A stretch of 64,000 nucleotides of DNA from Symsagittifera roscoffensis (lineage: Eukaryota > Xenacoelomorpha > Acoela > Convolutidae). The notes under the pieces are model-generated. The model was not told where the DNA came from. It worked only from the letters and a program-made list of their open reading frames with translations, and made no database searches. Position numbers and translations under genes: made by a program. This document shows, one piece after another, positions 11,045 to 21,379 of the stretch. The DNA lies in contig NC_087069.1 in the NCBI RefSeq assembly GCF_963678635.1, forward strand, positions 16,592,660-16,656,659. The letters are read 5' to 3'. Position 1 is the first letter of the stretch. Every line of letters starts with the position of its first letter.

Positions 11045-14000
11045 CGAAACTCCAGATGATGATGAAATCTTTCCTTTTATAGTAGACGCAACTACTGATA
11101 GAGGACAACACATATTTTGTCAAAATTTACTCTTAAATTTATTTGAACCCGGAATCAGTCCATGTAAAACAGAGTTCCCCGATGTAAAAATCAAAAGACA
11201 AATCATAGACCACTATCTAAAAGATATATGCAACATAACACAACAGTATGGAATCTACTCCATAGAATTCACCTCACCAAACCATAATAATAGAAAATAT
11301 ACAATTCAAACAGACGATCTTGATTTAGAATTTTCAAAAGTTTTTTCAGAATATATAAAAAGCATCCAATACCATAACTCACAAAGAGCAAACTCCATTT
11401 TCACTAATGAAGTTTTCACAATAATATATAGTTATATTTCGATATTAGAAAACGAAATCCCATTAACAAATGTCTCACCGACAGAAACATCTAAACATTT
11501 AAGAGTACGACATGAAATCACACTACTCTCTAGCTATTTAAACATTATTAAAGAAAATTTCACGAAAGACGAAGTTTCACAACATACAAAACACGATCTA
11601 CAAAAAATTTTGGCATGGTTCATAATAGATTATTTCACACACAATATTGATTTAATTGCACAAGCAAGAAAAAATTTTAGACCCCAAAATTCGAACGATG
11701 ATACCGCTATCACAGAACAATCAGATTATGTTTGGGACCCCGAATGGTCTCATCACGCATTTATAAGCTTCCCACAATCAATCTCAAGTCAAGCAATAAG
11801 TACAATATCTTACATAAGAGATTATGTAAGAGTAATACCCTTAACAATTGATGCAACACCATTAAACTATAATACATTTCTGCCCGATAGACAAAATAAT
11901 AGTTTAAACTCTACAGTCATACATAACGAAAACCTCAATGGAACTAGGAATCTTACTCAACAAGATATCCAGACACCATCACACTTCATAAATGAAGAAA
12001 TTGTACTTACAACAACTACACAACAAAGTATTTCACCAATACGTCCAAATTTGACAACACCAAGAAATACAAATCCTTCACAAACACAAGTAACCTTACA
12101 ATCAACCGTTAAACCTTCGGTTGCTCCAAAATATTCACATATGGATTACCAAACATACAGACCCATGACAATACCATCAAAAACACGCAAAACATTCGAT
12201 AGAAACAACTTTGCAGACCATAATTATAATTATACACATCCATCAAAAACAAATTACCAACCACGAAGAAATTTTAACCAATATACAAGATCTCGAAACT
12301 GGGATAACCCAATGGCCCAACCTAATTCAATAAATTTCCAAACAAATCCTCCACAGGATCACAGTGAAAATTACCCATTTTTTCAACAAAATAAAAATAA
12401 AAAACAAACATCTTATCAAATGGATTATTTATCCTCAGATGATGATTTCTTACAACCAGACATATTTGCACCATATACTCAAGAATATCGTGGACAAGGA
12501 ATACAGAAAACACGTACAAATCATAGGAATTTTTCTCCACAACCAATAGATGCACAACATCAACAACCAATTCAACAACAAAATCCAATTAATACACAAT
12601 CTTTTCAACCAATTCAACAACAAAATCCAATGATGGCACACTCGTATCAACCAACACAAATGCAAAATGAAATACCACTCCCATATTATCTCCAACAACA
12701 TGAAATAACAAGAAACCAACTTTCAAATTTTTCTCAAATGCCAAATGCAGCAGAATCATTACAAATGACAATGAATCCATACCTTATGGGTGGATCATCA
12801 ATAACATCAAACAAACCTTTAATGGTTTTCACAGGAACAGACCCTGAATACTCTGTAGAAGATTATTTAAATGCAGTAACAGCAAACTTGATTTTAAACA
12901 TTGGACCTCAACCAATTAATACGCCACTACATCAAAACTGGATACATCGACGCACAGCGTTGATACAAACAACCTTAGATGGCGCAGCCCAAAAATGGTT
13001 TTCAGTACTACCTCTAGAAATAAAATCAAACTGGAAAAGGTTTACACAAGAATTTTCAAAAATGTTTGACTCCGAAAGAAACAAACAACAACAAAGAGTT
13101 TTATGTAATGAAATTCGCAGATTACCAAACGAAACCATCAAGCAATTAGCAGTAAGAATCGAAACACTAGTTCGAAAAGCATATTCACTAAATACACACG
13201 ACTATAAAAATACAAAGATGACAGAAATCTTAATGATGACCTTAACACCACAATTAAGGAAAATAGCAATAAAAAAGAGAGCATCCCATCCTTCCTCAAT
13301 TCGAGAACCCGATTTAGATTTTAGAAAACTAGTAGACAAACTAGAACAAGCAGAAATCACAATGAAACTAGAAGAAACGGAAAATCTGAAATTACAATAC
13401 GTTAACAGAATTGAAACAACTTCCACTAATATTAATAATATACAAGAATCAGATACAGACCTCGTTGAAAAAATCACTGAAATACTCAATATTTATGAAA
13501 AGAACCCAAACTTTAAAGGCAAACTATCTTTCAAAAAATGGTGTAATTATTGCCGACGATACGGACATAGTATTTCCGAATGTAGACAAAAACAGCAAGA
13601 TAGTCAAAATAAACCTCAAAAATACAAAGAACCAAATAAGTCATTTTATCAATATATGAAGAAAGATCAAAATCTGCCAAACAAAAATGTATATAGCAAC
13701 AATAGTTCCGGAAAACCACTTCCGAACAATACAAGCTATACAAGAAATCAATCCCCATATAACTCAAGTTATAGAGGAAGATCGCCAGAACGAAGAAACA
13801 CACAAAATTCACCACAAAATCACTACAATAGACCAAATAGTAGAAATAACTACTCCAGATCTAATTCAAACACAACACAGTTTGCTTCTAGATCTAATTC
13901 CCAATCACGAAATAGATACTATCAAAACAATCAATCACGAAACTCATCATACAATAGAAATAGAAACTATTCCAATAATCGAAATAGAAGTTATTCAAAC

Positions 14001-14624
14001 AATCGAAGTCAATATTATCCAAATAACCGATCAAGAAATAACTCATATAACAGATCAAACAGCAATTATCAAAATAGATCGCGAAATAATTCACAAAATC
14101 GACATCCAAGTTATAATAATCGTTATAGAAATTATTCCCAATCACCACACCGGAATAATAATCACTATAATAACTCTAATAATCGTCACAGAAGTAGTAC
14201 ACCTAAACATCAAAGACAAATCAATCAAGTACAGTCTAACCCAGAAACAACATCAGACCCTCCAGGTATTGATGACACAGTAACTGATACGTTACAACTC
14301 AATCAAATAAATTGTACATCATCAGATTCAGAAAGCGACACAGAAAACACTCTTTCTATCAATATGATAAAAGTCGAAAATGACTATGAATCTGTCATAT
14401 ATGAACAACCTTTTTCATCACACATATATGAAAATCAATCAGAATTTCTTCAAAATTATTACACTACACCCATAAATTCCACACCAACGACACAAGAAAC
14501 GAATGCAATTAACACTACAAATCAACCCAATAAAAACGTCAAAACAAAATGCTTGAACACAAACCACATCTATCAAAATATACAAAAAGAACAACCCAAA
14601 GAACAACAATACCATTTCTCTTAG
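11019..14624 (+). CDS. Gag polyprotein, unusually long (1201 aa)
   Basis: The structural protein of element A. Residues 1-600 form a long extension, first mixed, then Gln/Asn/Pro/Ser-rich. A Ty3-type capsid region follows at about 600-800 (LMVFTGTDPEYSVEDYL, DGAAQKWFSVL). One CCHC zinc knuckle (CNYCRRYGHSISEC) lies at about 842-855. A long Arg/Asn/Ser/Tyr-rich tail with repeated NRNRSYSNN-like units covers about 930-1080. Gag of this order is normally 300-500 residues, so both flanking regions are extra. In this copy the ORF ends in TAG at 14622-14624 while the Pol frame is already open. In copy 2 the corresponding junction is in one frame, so the stop here may be secondary. Confidence 0.88.
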   Translation: MSSTHTPGDETPDDDEIFPFIVDATTDRGQHIFCQNLLLNLFEPGISPCKTEFPDVKIKRQIIDHYLKDICNITQQYGIYSIEFTSPNHNNRKYTIQTDDLDLEFSKVFSEYIKSIQYHNSQRANSIFTNEVFTIIYSYISILENEIPLTNVSPTETSKHLRVRHEITLLSSYLNIIKENFTKDEVSQHTKHDLQKILAWFIIDYFTHNIDLIAQARKNFRPQNSNDDTAITEQSDYVWDPEWSHHAFISFPQSISSQAISTISYIRDYVRVIPLTIDATPLNYNTFLPDRQNNSLNSTVIHNENLNGTRNLTQQDIQTPSHFINEEIVLTTTTQQSISPIRPNLTTPRNTNPSQTQVTLQSTVKPSVAPKYSHMDYQTYRPMTIPSKTRKTFDRNNFADHNYNYTHPSKTNYQPRRNFNQYTRSRNWDNPMAQPNSINFQTNPPQDHSENYPFFQQNKNKKQTSYQMDYLSSDDDFLQPDIFAPYTQEYRGQGIQKTRTNHRNFSPQPIDAQHQQPIQQQNPINTQSFQPIQQQNPMMAHSYQPTQMQNEIPLPYYLQQHEITRNQLSNFSQMPNAAESLQMTMNPYLMGGSSITSNKPLMVFTGTDPEYSVEDYLNAVTANLILNIGPQPINTPLHQNWIHRRTALIQTTLDGAAQKWFSVLPLEIKSNWKRFTQEFSKMFDSERNKQQQRVLCNEIRRLPNETIKQLAVRIETLVRKAYSLNTHDYKNTKMTEILMMTLTPQLRKIAIKKRASHPSSIREPDLDFRKLVDKLEQAEITMKLEETENLKLQYVNRIETTSTNINNIQESDTDLVEKITEILNIYEKNPNFKGKLSFKKWCNYCRRYGHSISECRQKQQDSQNKPQKYKEPNKSFYQYMKKDQNLPNKNVYSNNSSGKPLPNNTSYTRNQSPYNSSYRGRSPERRNTQNSPQNHYNRPNSRNNYSRSNSNTTQFASRSNSQSRNRYYQNNQSRNSSYNRNRNYSNNRNRSYSNNRSQYYPNNRSRNNSYNRSNSNYQNRSRNNSQNRHPSYNNRYRNYSQSPHRNNNHYNNSNNRHRSSTPKHQRQINQVQSNPETTSDPPGIDDTVTDTLQLNQINCTSSDSESDTENTLSINMIKVENDYESVIYEQPFSSHIYENQSEFLQNYYTTPINSTPTTQETNAINTTNQPNKNVKTKCLNTNHIYQNIQKEQPKEQQYHFS

Positions 14625-17600
14625 AAAGCCCAAGAAACAAAGAATTTCAACCACCAGACCTTGAAATCGATTTTTTAATTGATTCAGGAGCAGAATCAAA
14701 CATAATAAACATTCCCACATGGAATGAAATAAAAACTTTACACCCAAAGCTAACACCTCTTGAAACCTCCAGTAAGTTAGCAACAGCACAAGGATCAACA
14801 TTGATAAACTACGGAAAAATCCAATTATTTCTCCTCCCCACCAGAACAATGGAGCAAAGCAAAATTCTAAATAAGCCATTTAAACAAATATTCCATATCA
14901 CTGATATTAAATATAATATCATTGGAATACCATTTATTTCGAAGTATATACCAACAATCAACATCCTAAATAGTAAAATATTAATCAAAGATAAGTATAC
15001 AAAAACAAAAGAAACATCCTTAACATTTTTTCAAAGATTAAATAAACAACCACCATTCTTTTCAAAATTCTACCCGATATTTAACCAACAAAGGAAACAC
15101 CTAAAACCACTATCAGGAAATATCTATAATTTTTCAATTAAACAAGTTCACCAATATGATAAGGAACAAAACAAACAAAAATTTTATATGTCAGATTTTG
15201 AATTCAAACCTATTCATAAATTTTTCAAAATCACAATCTCTTCCATAAAATATTTAAAAAATTCGAATACAGATATCATTTCCTTACATGTTTATAACAA
15301 CACACCTTACCAAGTAACATTACCTTTAGGACTTTTAGGATATTGTGAAACCAACGCTACAATATCACCAATACACGAAAAAGCCTATCGCGTAAATAAT
15401 ATACTCCAATTATTAGATATTTGCCAATCTACAATTCTTAATGAAGAATTATCGATAAATAATATAATAAGTCACGAAAACATAAATACGGATTATTTCA
15501 CAAAAACTCCATATTTCAAACCTACATTCAACATAAGTAACTACACAGAAGACCAACAGAAATTTCTAACAATGTTTAATTTCCAACATTCACAAATAAC
15601 ACAAGACGAATTCGAAAAGTTAGCCAAACAGCTAATTAAATATTCATCAGTCTATGCAACATCAAAATTCGATGTTGGCAAAATCAGTTCATCACTACAT
15701 CTCCCATTAAAACCAGACGCAGTTTTCAAAAAACAGAGAGCAAGTAAAGTACCAATTCACTTACATGATAAAGTAAACAGATTACTCGATATTTTAGAAC
15801 AATACAACATTATATCACCAGTTAATAAAGAAGAACAACCAAAAGGCAACACATTTATCAACCCCGTTATTATTCTAGCTAAAGGAGAATCATTAAAAAT
15901 CGTTCTCGATGCTAGATACCTCAATTCACTCATAGATGAATCAAAATGTAATTGGCCCATCGAACCAATACAAGTATTTTTAACAAAAATAAACGGCAAA
16001 TACTTTACAACCGCCGATATGAATAGTGCATACAATCAGATGCCACTAGATGAACAATCACGACGTTTAACACAATTTGTTATCGGAAACCAACAATATG
16101 AATTCAACCGCTTATTCTATGGAATATCCATAGGACCAGCAGCATTTTCAGCTTTTATGAGCAAAATTTTCAGACCACTAATACTCAAGAAAAACGCAAT
16201 CACCTATCTAGACGATGTTTTTATGCAATCACAAACAAAAGACGAAATGTTCAATGTTTTAGAAAAATATCACCAAATACTTCAGAACGAAAATCTGAAG
16301 GCAGCCCCTGATAAATCACACTTCTTTTTAACAAGAGTTAAATTCTTAGGACATAATATAGAAAGAAAAACAATCACTCCATTGAAATCACGCATTGACG
16401 CTATTCAAAAACTTCAACCACCAACAAATAAAAAGAAAATCCAAGAATTTCTTGGAATGTTAAACTTTTTAAGTAAATATGTTTATAAAATGCAATTATA
16501 TCTACGACCATTTTACAACATCCTTAGACAACAAAATAATTTTGAATGGAATACAGAACATCAAGCACGATTCGAAGAAATAAAGAAACTTTTAACTGAA
16601 CAAATTTCAAACACAATTCCAGACCCTGATCAACCATTTTATGCAATGTGCGATGCTTCGAACTTTGGCATCGGCGCAGCACTATTACAATCACATAATG
16701 GTACAAATAAAATGAATCTGATATCAGCAAATTCCCGATTATTCACTCAAGCAGAGCTACGACTCTCAACTCTAATGAGAGAATGTACAGCCATAATATA
16801 TACACTGACAGAATATGAATTTCTGATACTTGGATCAAAACATCCCACAGTTTTATTCACAGACCATAAACCAATCATCTTTCTCTTTACACAGAAATCT
16901 AACCCAAACCACCGCGTTTACAGATTTCAACTAATTCTAATGAAATTTCCAAACTTACATATAGTTTGGACTGCAGGAAAAAATCTTGCATTACCAGACA
17001 CCTTAAGTCGAAATACACCACCTGAATTACTTACACGAAAAACAACAGTTGAAATACCCAAAAACATAAAATTCTACCTTGCAGAAAACGAAACATCACC
17101 CCGATTAGAATGCAAATTTGCAGTAAAAAATGATATTGAACAATCACAAATAAATAGTTTACAACATTTCCCACTTTATTTAGATTGTCAAAATAATCAT
17201 TATGAAGTTGATCTACTTGGAACATCAACTTTCAAACCAATCCCATATTCTCAATGGATAAAAAATAACACCCAACAAAAACAAACAAAACAACATCAAA
17301 CTAAAAAAGACCATTTTCCACTAATTGAAAAAGAAAATTTAACTGATAAAATAAATTTATCAGGACCACAAACAAACGATTCAAAATACACAATAAATGA
17401 AGTTTTCGACCTTCATGACCCATTAGATACAATACCCTTATCTAAATTCGAAATTGAAAACATTTTTCTCCCTCCAACAGAAACAATTACAATTTCAACA
17501 CTAAAACAATACCAAAATCTTGACCCAATAATTCGACAACTAAAATCATGGCATAAATATAAAACTAAACCTACCAAAGCAGATTCAACCATTCTAGGCA

Positions 17601-18646
17601 ACAAGACACTCCTCCGATATTTTCGCAAATTTAATAACACAACAATCAATGAAACTACAGACCTTTTAGAATATAACTTAAATGAATCTACAGTCCCCTG
17701 TCTTCCTTTAAGTATGATTCTCATCGCTTTTAATATCTCACATACACAAAATATTAAAGGACATTCTGGATCAGAAAAAACATATTCAAACTTTATACAA
17801 AATTTTTACTTCCCAAATGCACCAATTTGGATAAAAGTACTATGCAATGATTGTATAGTATGTCAACTGAATAAACCTTACCCAAATCAAAAACAAATAG
17901 CACAAAAACAAGATTTTAAAGGACAAAGCTTGTACTTTAATCACCGTATCTCATTTGATACTAAAGGCCCAATTTCACCCTCATCAGAAGGAAACTCCTA
18001 CATTATGGTAATTGTTGACGCATTCACACACTATGTAGCACTTAACCCAGTACCACATTGTAACGCGTATTATGCGTATACAACACTTTATGAACACTGG
18101 ATAGCAAAATTTGGACTACCAGAATTTTTAGTCACAGACAACGGTACAGAATTCATAAATAATGAAATAATAACACTATGTCATTTATACAACATTAAAC
18201 ACAAACCACGTACATCTCACGCACCTTGGACAAACGGCTTAGTCGAAGGTATGAACCGTTCATTACAAGAATATCTTAGATGTATCATCAACGGAAATGA
18301 TACAAAATATACCGAATGGTCAGCAGATGTAAAATTATTTACCTTAGCATATAATTCACAAATTACGACAACTCTAGGAATGTCACCATACGAAATGGTT
18401 TTTAACCAAAAGCCACGCAAACCAATAATGTTTACAGCAAATTCTCATAAAAACACACAAGGTTATTGTCAACCAAATAAAGATTCAATTTGTTATAACC
18501 TACCATTACATACACACGATGAAGATCATTTTCATCACCCACAAATTCTTAAATTAGCCTCCGGCACACACACCGAATGGATTCTAAAAAGAGATAAGAA
18601 ACACAATGAAATTTACCAAAAAATAACAAAAAAGTTATTACAATGA
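14549..18646 (+). CDS. Pol: protease, RT, RNase H, integrase core
   Basis: Replication and integration enzymes in Ty3/Gypsy order. Visible motifs, numbered from 14549: protease IDSGAE with Asp45; RT YLDD at 553-556; RNase H start with Asp702 in MCDASNFG; integrase zinc finger H1065, H1072, C1102, C1105; integrase triad Asp1137, Asp1197, Glu1233, the last two 35 residues apart. The frame is offset from Gag and overlaps it for 76 nt. The first ATG is not necessarily a real start; Pol is more likely made as a Gag-Pol fusion. The ORF ends at an in-frame TGA (18644-18646) just before the integrase C-terminal domain, which continues in the same frame. Confidence 0.92.
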   Translation: MLEHKPHLSKYTKRTTQRTTIPFLLESPRNKEFQPPDLEIDFLIDSGAESNIINIPTWNEIKTLHPKLTPLETSSKLATAQGSTLINYGKIQLFLLPTRTMEQSKILNKPFKQIFHITDIKYNIIGIPFISKYIPTINILNSKILIKDKYTKTKETSLTFFQRLNKQPPFFSKFYPIFNQQRKHLKPLSGNIYNFSIKQVHQYDKEQNKQKFYMSDFEFKPIHKFFKITISSIKYLKNSNTDIISLHVYNNTPYQVTLPLGLLGYCETNATISPIHEKAYRVNNILQLLDICQSTILNEELSINNIISHENINTDYFTKTPYFKPTFNISNYTEDQQKFLTMFNFQHSQITQDEFEKLAKQLIKYSSVYATSKFDVGKISSSLHLPLKPDAVFKKQRASKVPIHLHDKVNRLLDILEQYNIISPVNKEEQPKGNTFINPVIILAKGESLKIVLDARYLNSLIDESKCNWPIEPIQVFLTKINGKYFTTADMNSAYNQMPLDEQSRRLTQFVIGNQQYEFNRLFYGISIGPAAFSAFMSKIFRPLILKKNAITYLDDVFMQSQTKDEMFNVLEKYHQILQNENLKAAPDKSHFFLTRVKFLGHNIERKTITPLKSRIDAIQKLQPPTNKKKIQEFLGMLNFLSKYVYKMQLYLRPFYNILRQQNNFEWNTEHQARFEEIKKLLTEQISNTIPDPDQPFYAMCDASNFGIGAALLQSHNGTNKMNLISANSRLFTQAELRLSTLMRECTAIIYTLTEYEFLILGSKHPTVLFTDHKPIIFLFTQKSNPNHRVYRFQLILMKFPNLHIVWTAGKNLALPDTLSRNTPPELLTRKTTVEIPKNIKFYLAENETSPRLECKFAVKNDIEQSQINSLQHFPLYLDCQNNHYEVDLLGTSTFKPIPYSQWIKNNTQQKQTKQHQTKKDHFPLIEKENLTDKINLSGPQTNDSKYTINEVFDLHDPLDTIPLSKFEIENIFLPPTETITISTLKQYQNLDPIIRQLKSWHKYKTKPTKADSTILGNKTLLRYFRKFNNTTINETTDLLEYNLNESTVPCLPLSMILIAFNISHTQNIKGHSGSEKTYSNFIQNFYFPNAPIWIKVLCNDCIVCQLNKPYPNQKQIAQKQDFKGQSLYFNHRISFDTKGPISPSSEGNSYIMVIVDAFTHYVALNPVPHCNAYYAYTTLYEHWIAKFGLPEFLVTDNGTEFINNEIITLCHLYNIKHKPRTSHAPWTNGLVEGMNRSLQEYLRCIINGNDTKYTEWSADVKLFTLAYNSQITTTLGMSPYEMVFNQKPRKPIMFTANSHKNTQGYCQPNKDSICYNLPLHTHDEDHFHHPQILKLASGTHTEWILKRDKKHNEIYQKITKKLLQ

Positions 18647-19225
18647 CAAAACATTAATGAACAAATCAATTCACGTTTTACACCAGCTTCCGAATTAAAA
18701 ATTGGAACATTTGTTTTGATACCTAATTTTAATACTCAAAAAGGAATTTCTAAAAAATTACAATCCCTTCGAAAAGGACCATACCAAATAATTACAAGAC
18801 CCACTGATGTCACATATAAAATTACCGACTCAAACAAAAAAGAAATCGTTCAGCATCGAAACAACCTATTACCTTATTACCCAAAAGAATACGCACTCCG
18901 CGAATTAACTCAATTATACTCTTTCACAGGATTAAAAATCATTCAAAACGAACCACATCTGAAAAACACAGAACAAAATGATAACCCCACCGAAAATCAA
19001 AGCACAAAACCAACCGCCACCAAAAACACTACAAAAAATCTAGACCATAAAGAATCCCCAAAACAAAGAAAAAATAGAAAAATGACAGAACAAATAATAC
19101 CCCAAGAAGAAATAGACAAATCAGAACATAGAAAAACAACAAGACTCCGAAATCAACCACGTAAAAACTACAAAATATTCATCCCCCAATCTAAAATATT
19201 AAAGAAAGTGGAATTCCAAAAGTAA
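18647..19225 (+). pseudogene. Integrase C-terminal domain, cut off by TGA
   Basis: The frame of Pol stays open for about 190 codons past the TGA. It contains KLQSLRKGPYQIITRP, the GPY/F module of Ty3-order integrases, followed by a basic tail ending at TAA 19223-19225. Copy 2 has AGA, not TGA, at the matching place, so the TGA here looks like a point mutation rather than a designed stop. Readthrough is possible but unsupported. Confidence 0.8.
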
Positions 19226-19824
19226 TTTTAAACTTTATACTTCACAATCTTGAAACCTCCGAAACATTTTTCTTTTACATTTTTCAAAATAACATGCTGA
19301 CAAGTACGCAATAAAACTAGTTCAAAATAGACCAATAGGATTCATCCAATCCGTCACTTTCTCTAACTCAAACTACGATCAATTAGACGAATAATCTAGA
19401 ACTCCAGGCACATCTATAACTATAACTTTACGACCTCCAGGTCAAAAATAAGCAAACCACTCCAACTTGACAACTAAAATAAATATCACCATAATACCGT
19501 ACCCCTCCCTTATGTAATAACCCAAAGATCAACAATATTTCCCCAACTCAGACCACGAATACCCCCAAAACAAATTTGTTAACTTAGCCTAAAGTAACAA
19601 AATGAACATTTTAATTAGCCTAAAGTATAAAAATCTCACCATACCCCGGATCATTTGACAAACAAAAATAAAGAAAAAGACGACCTCCCGATCACCATAA
19701 AAATTGCCCCCAACAATTTTTTCCAAAACTCAACCCACTTGTCAAAAAACTAATAAATAATCCGACCACACTTGAAAATCGCCCCAAACAGCAAAAAATA
19801 TTCGACCAAGAGATCATTTCTTAA
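19226..19824 (+). other. Non-coding gap between Pol and the membrane ORF
   Basis: About 600 nt, C- and A-rich, with no convincing ORF. A TTAGCCTAAAGTA motif occurs twice (near 19582 and 19616) and is partly kept in copy 2. It could hold splice acceptors for downstream messages. Confidence 0.5.
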
Positions 19825-20240
19825 ATGTTCTTCTCTCGAACAGTTGCTAAAATACTCATAAATCTTAAACATTTTTTTACAATACTTGAAACCTTTATAA
19901 TATTTCTTTTTGATATACTTGAATCTTTTCTCATAATCCTAATCATTTTTTGTAACATTTTTTTAATTTTCTACACTATTCTCGAACTATTCCTCCAACT
20001 TTCCAAAACCCTTGATTATATCCACAGGTACGATTTAAACAACTTGTCTAAATGATACGAACAATTTTCAGTAGAACTGATATTTTTTTATTGTTTGTAA
20101 TTTTCATAACATTTTTATCATCCCTCATTTTGACAATATGCAAATGTATAAAGAAAGCAATCATCACATTTGCCCTAGCAACAATTTTTCTAATTATTTT
20201 TTTGGAAGAATATTATAATAAACATAAACCTTCCCACTAA
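19825..20240 (+). CDS. Small hydrophobic membrane protein, apparently spliced
   Basis: Two overlapping reading frames (19825-20055 and 20052-20240) each encode strongly hydrophobic segments rich in Phe, Ile and Leu. A GT-AG interval at 20028-20071 (44 nt) would join them in frame into one small protein with about three membrane-spanning stretches and a short charged tail. The donor CAG|GTACG and acceptor AATTTTCAG are kept in copy 2 at the same 44-nt spacing. Copy 2's first frame (57894-58124) is largely the same. No family is recognised; a viroporin-like or leader role is conceivable only. Confidence 0.6.
20028..20071 (+). other. Putative 44-nt intron in the membrane ORF
   Basis: Starts CAG|GTACGA and ends TTTTCAG|T. 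Removal changes the frame from that of the first hydrophobic ORF to that of the second. Copy 2 has GTACGT at its donor (57878-57921) and the same length. Far shorter than most host-gene introns here. Confidence 0.55.
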
Positions 20241-20245
20241 AGTAA

Positions 20246-21379
20246 CAATTCAAAAATCCATCAAAAATTGCTACCCAACAGTCACAGAGTCAGTCTTCAC
20301 CGACATCATCCCAAGATAACCCAACACCACCTTCAACTACTCAAAATCCTCAAACATCTACACGAATTTCTTTTCAAGATAATCCATACACTTTTGAAGA
20401 ACGGCACGCTCGTTTATCTGAACCACTAGAACCAGTTCAACGACAAGCATCTCTAAGTGAACCAACCTATAACCTTTACCCAACACTACCACAAGAACTG
20501 AGTAGAATACGACACCTTAGTCAAAACCAAAACACAACAGAAATAAATAGACAAATTATACATCCTCGACGAAATAGAAATTTTCAAACTCCCCGAGTTC
20601 ATTTTGAAATACCTCAATCACCACCACAAAGCACTCCAGAAAATCCCACTGGCAATACACCAGAAACTCCTACACTTTTTTCACAACGAAGCACTTCAAG
20701 TCTACCCTCAGATTACTTAGGTTCAACACCAACATCTGAGCAAATACGTGAAAATCCTTTTCACCCCACAAACCAAACATCACGATTACCATATTGGACT
20801 ACACAATCATTCACACAAGGTGAACCAAATTTAGTCAATGACCCCATAGATATTTCTACAGATACAACATCTTCATCACTACCCGAAACATTATCACTTC
20901 CATCAACACCATCCATTAGTCAAATTTCACCGACACCCCTTAACTTAACTTTTCCAAACAATCTCGACGCCAGATACCGAGAACAATCATTAACAAATAC
21001 TCCTTTAAGATTAGATTGGAATACATTTACAGCACCTCCACCATTGTTTGGACAACATCAAGAAAGTAACCGCCTCCATAACTGGGCGCTTAATAGATTA
21101 CAATATCGCCAAGATATTCACAACGATATCCGTGATCACAATATTCAAATACTCCAACAAAACAGTTTACAATTAAAGTTTGAAATCACAGTTAAGTTAA
21201 ACAATATTACCCAACATCCCTACCCATTAAATCCACCTAACATAACAGCTCAATCACTACCACCACCGTTTATAACTACTGAAGTAATATATAAATACGA
21301 CAGATATACCAAAAACACAATTGGTTACATTACATTTTACAATCCATACTCAGGATTATCCTACACATGTATATTCTAA
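20246..21379 (+). CDS. Conserved ORF without ATG, Pro/Gln/Ser/Thr-rich (about 377 codons)
   Basis: The frame is open from just after a TAA at 20243 to TAG... precisely a stop at 21377-21379, with no ATG anywhere; the first plausible near-cognate codon is TTG at 21044. The first 260 codons are disordered-looking and rich in Gln, Ser, Thr and Pro (QQSQSQSSPTSSQDNPTPP); the last 110 are more ordered. Copy 2 keeps the same frame open (56570-57700) wherever I compared it, so the frame is probably used. It overlaps the Env ATG by 13 nt. Translation must depend on splicing from an upstream exon, a frameshift, or a non-AUG start. No family recognised. Confidence 0.6.
   Translation, partial: QFKNPSKIATQQSQSQSSPTSSQDNPTPPSTTQNPQTSTRISFQDNPYTFEERHARLSEPLEPVQRQASLSEPTYNLYPTLPQELSRIRHLSQNQNTTEINRQIIHPRRNRNFQTPRVHFEIPQSPPQSTPENPTGNTPETPTLFSQRSTSSLPSDYLGSTPTSEQIRENPFHPTNQTSRLPYWTTQSFTQGEPNLVNDPIDISTDTTSSSLPETLSLPSTPSISQISPTPLNLTFPNNLDARYREQSLTNTPLRLDWNTFTAPPPLFGQHQESNRLHNWALNRLQYRQDIHNDIRDHNIQILQQNSLQLKFEITVKLNNITQHPYPLNPPNITAQSLPPPFITTEVIYKYDRYTKNTIGYITFYNPYSGLSYTCIF

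Noticed and set aside
14549-14624. Programmed -1 frameshift at the copy 1 Gag-Pol overlap
   Set aside because: No X-XXY-YYZ heptamer in the Gag phase, and copy 2 has a single frame. A 7-nt change explains it more simply.
18640-18650. Programmed readthrough of the Pol TGA in copy 1
   Set aside because: Copy 2 has AGA at the same site, so a point mutation is simpler.
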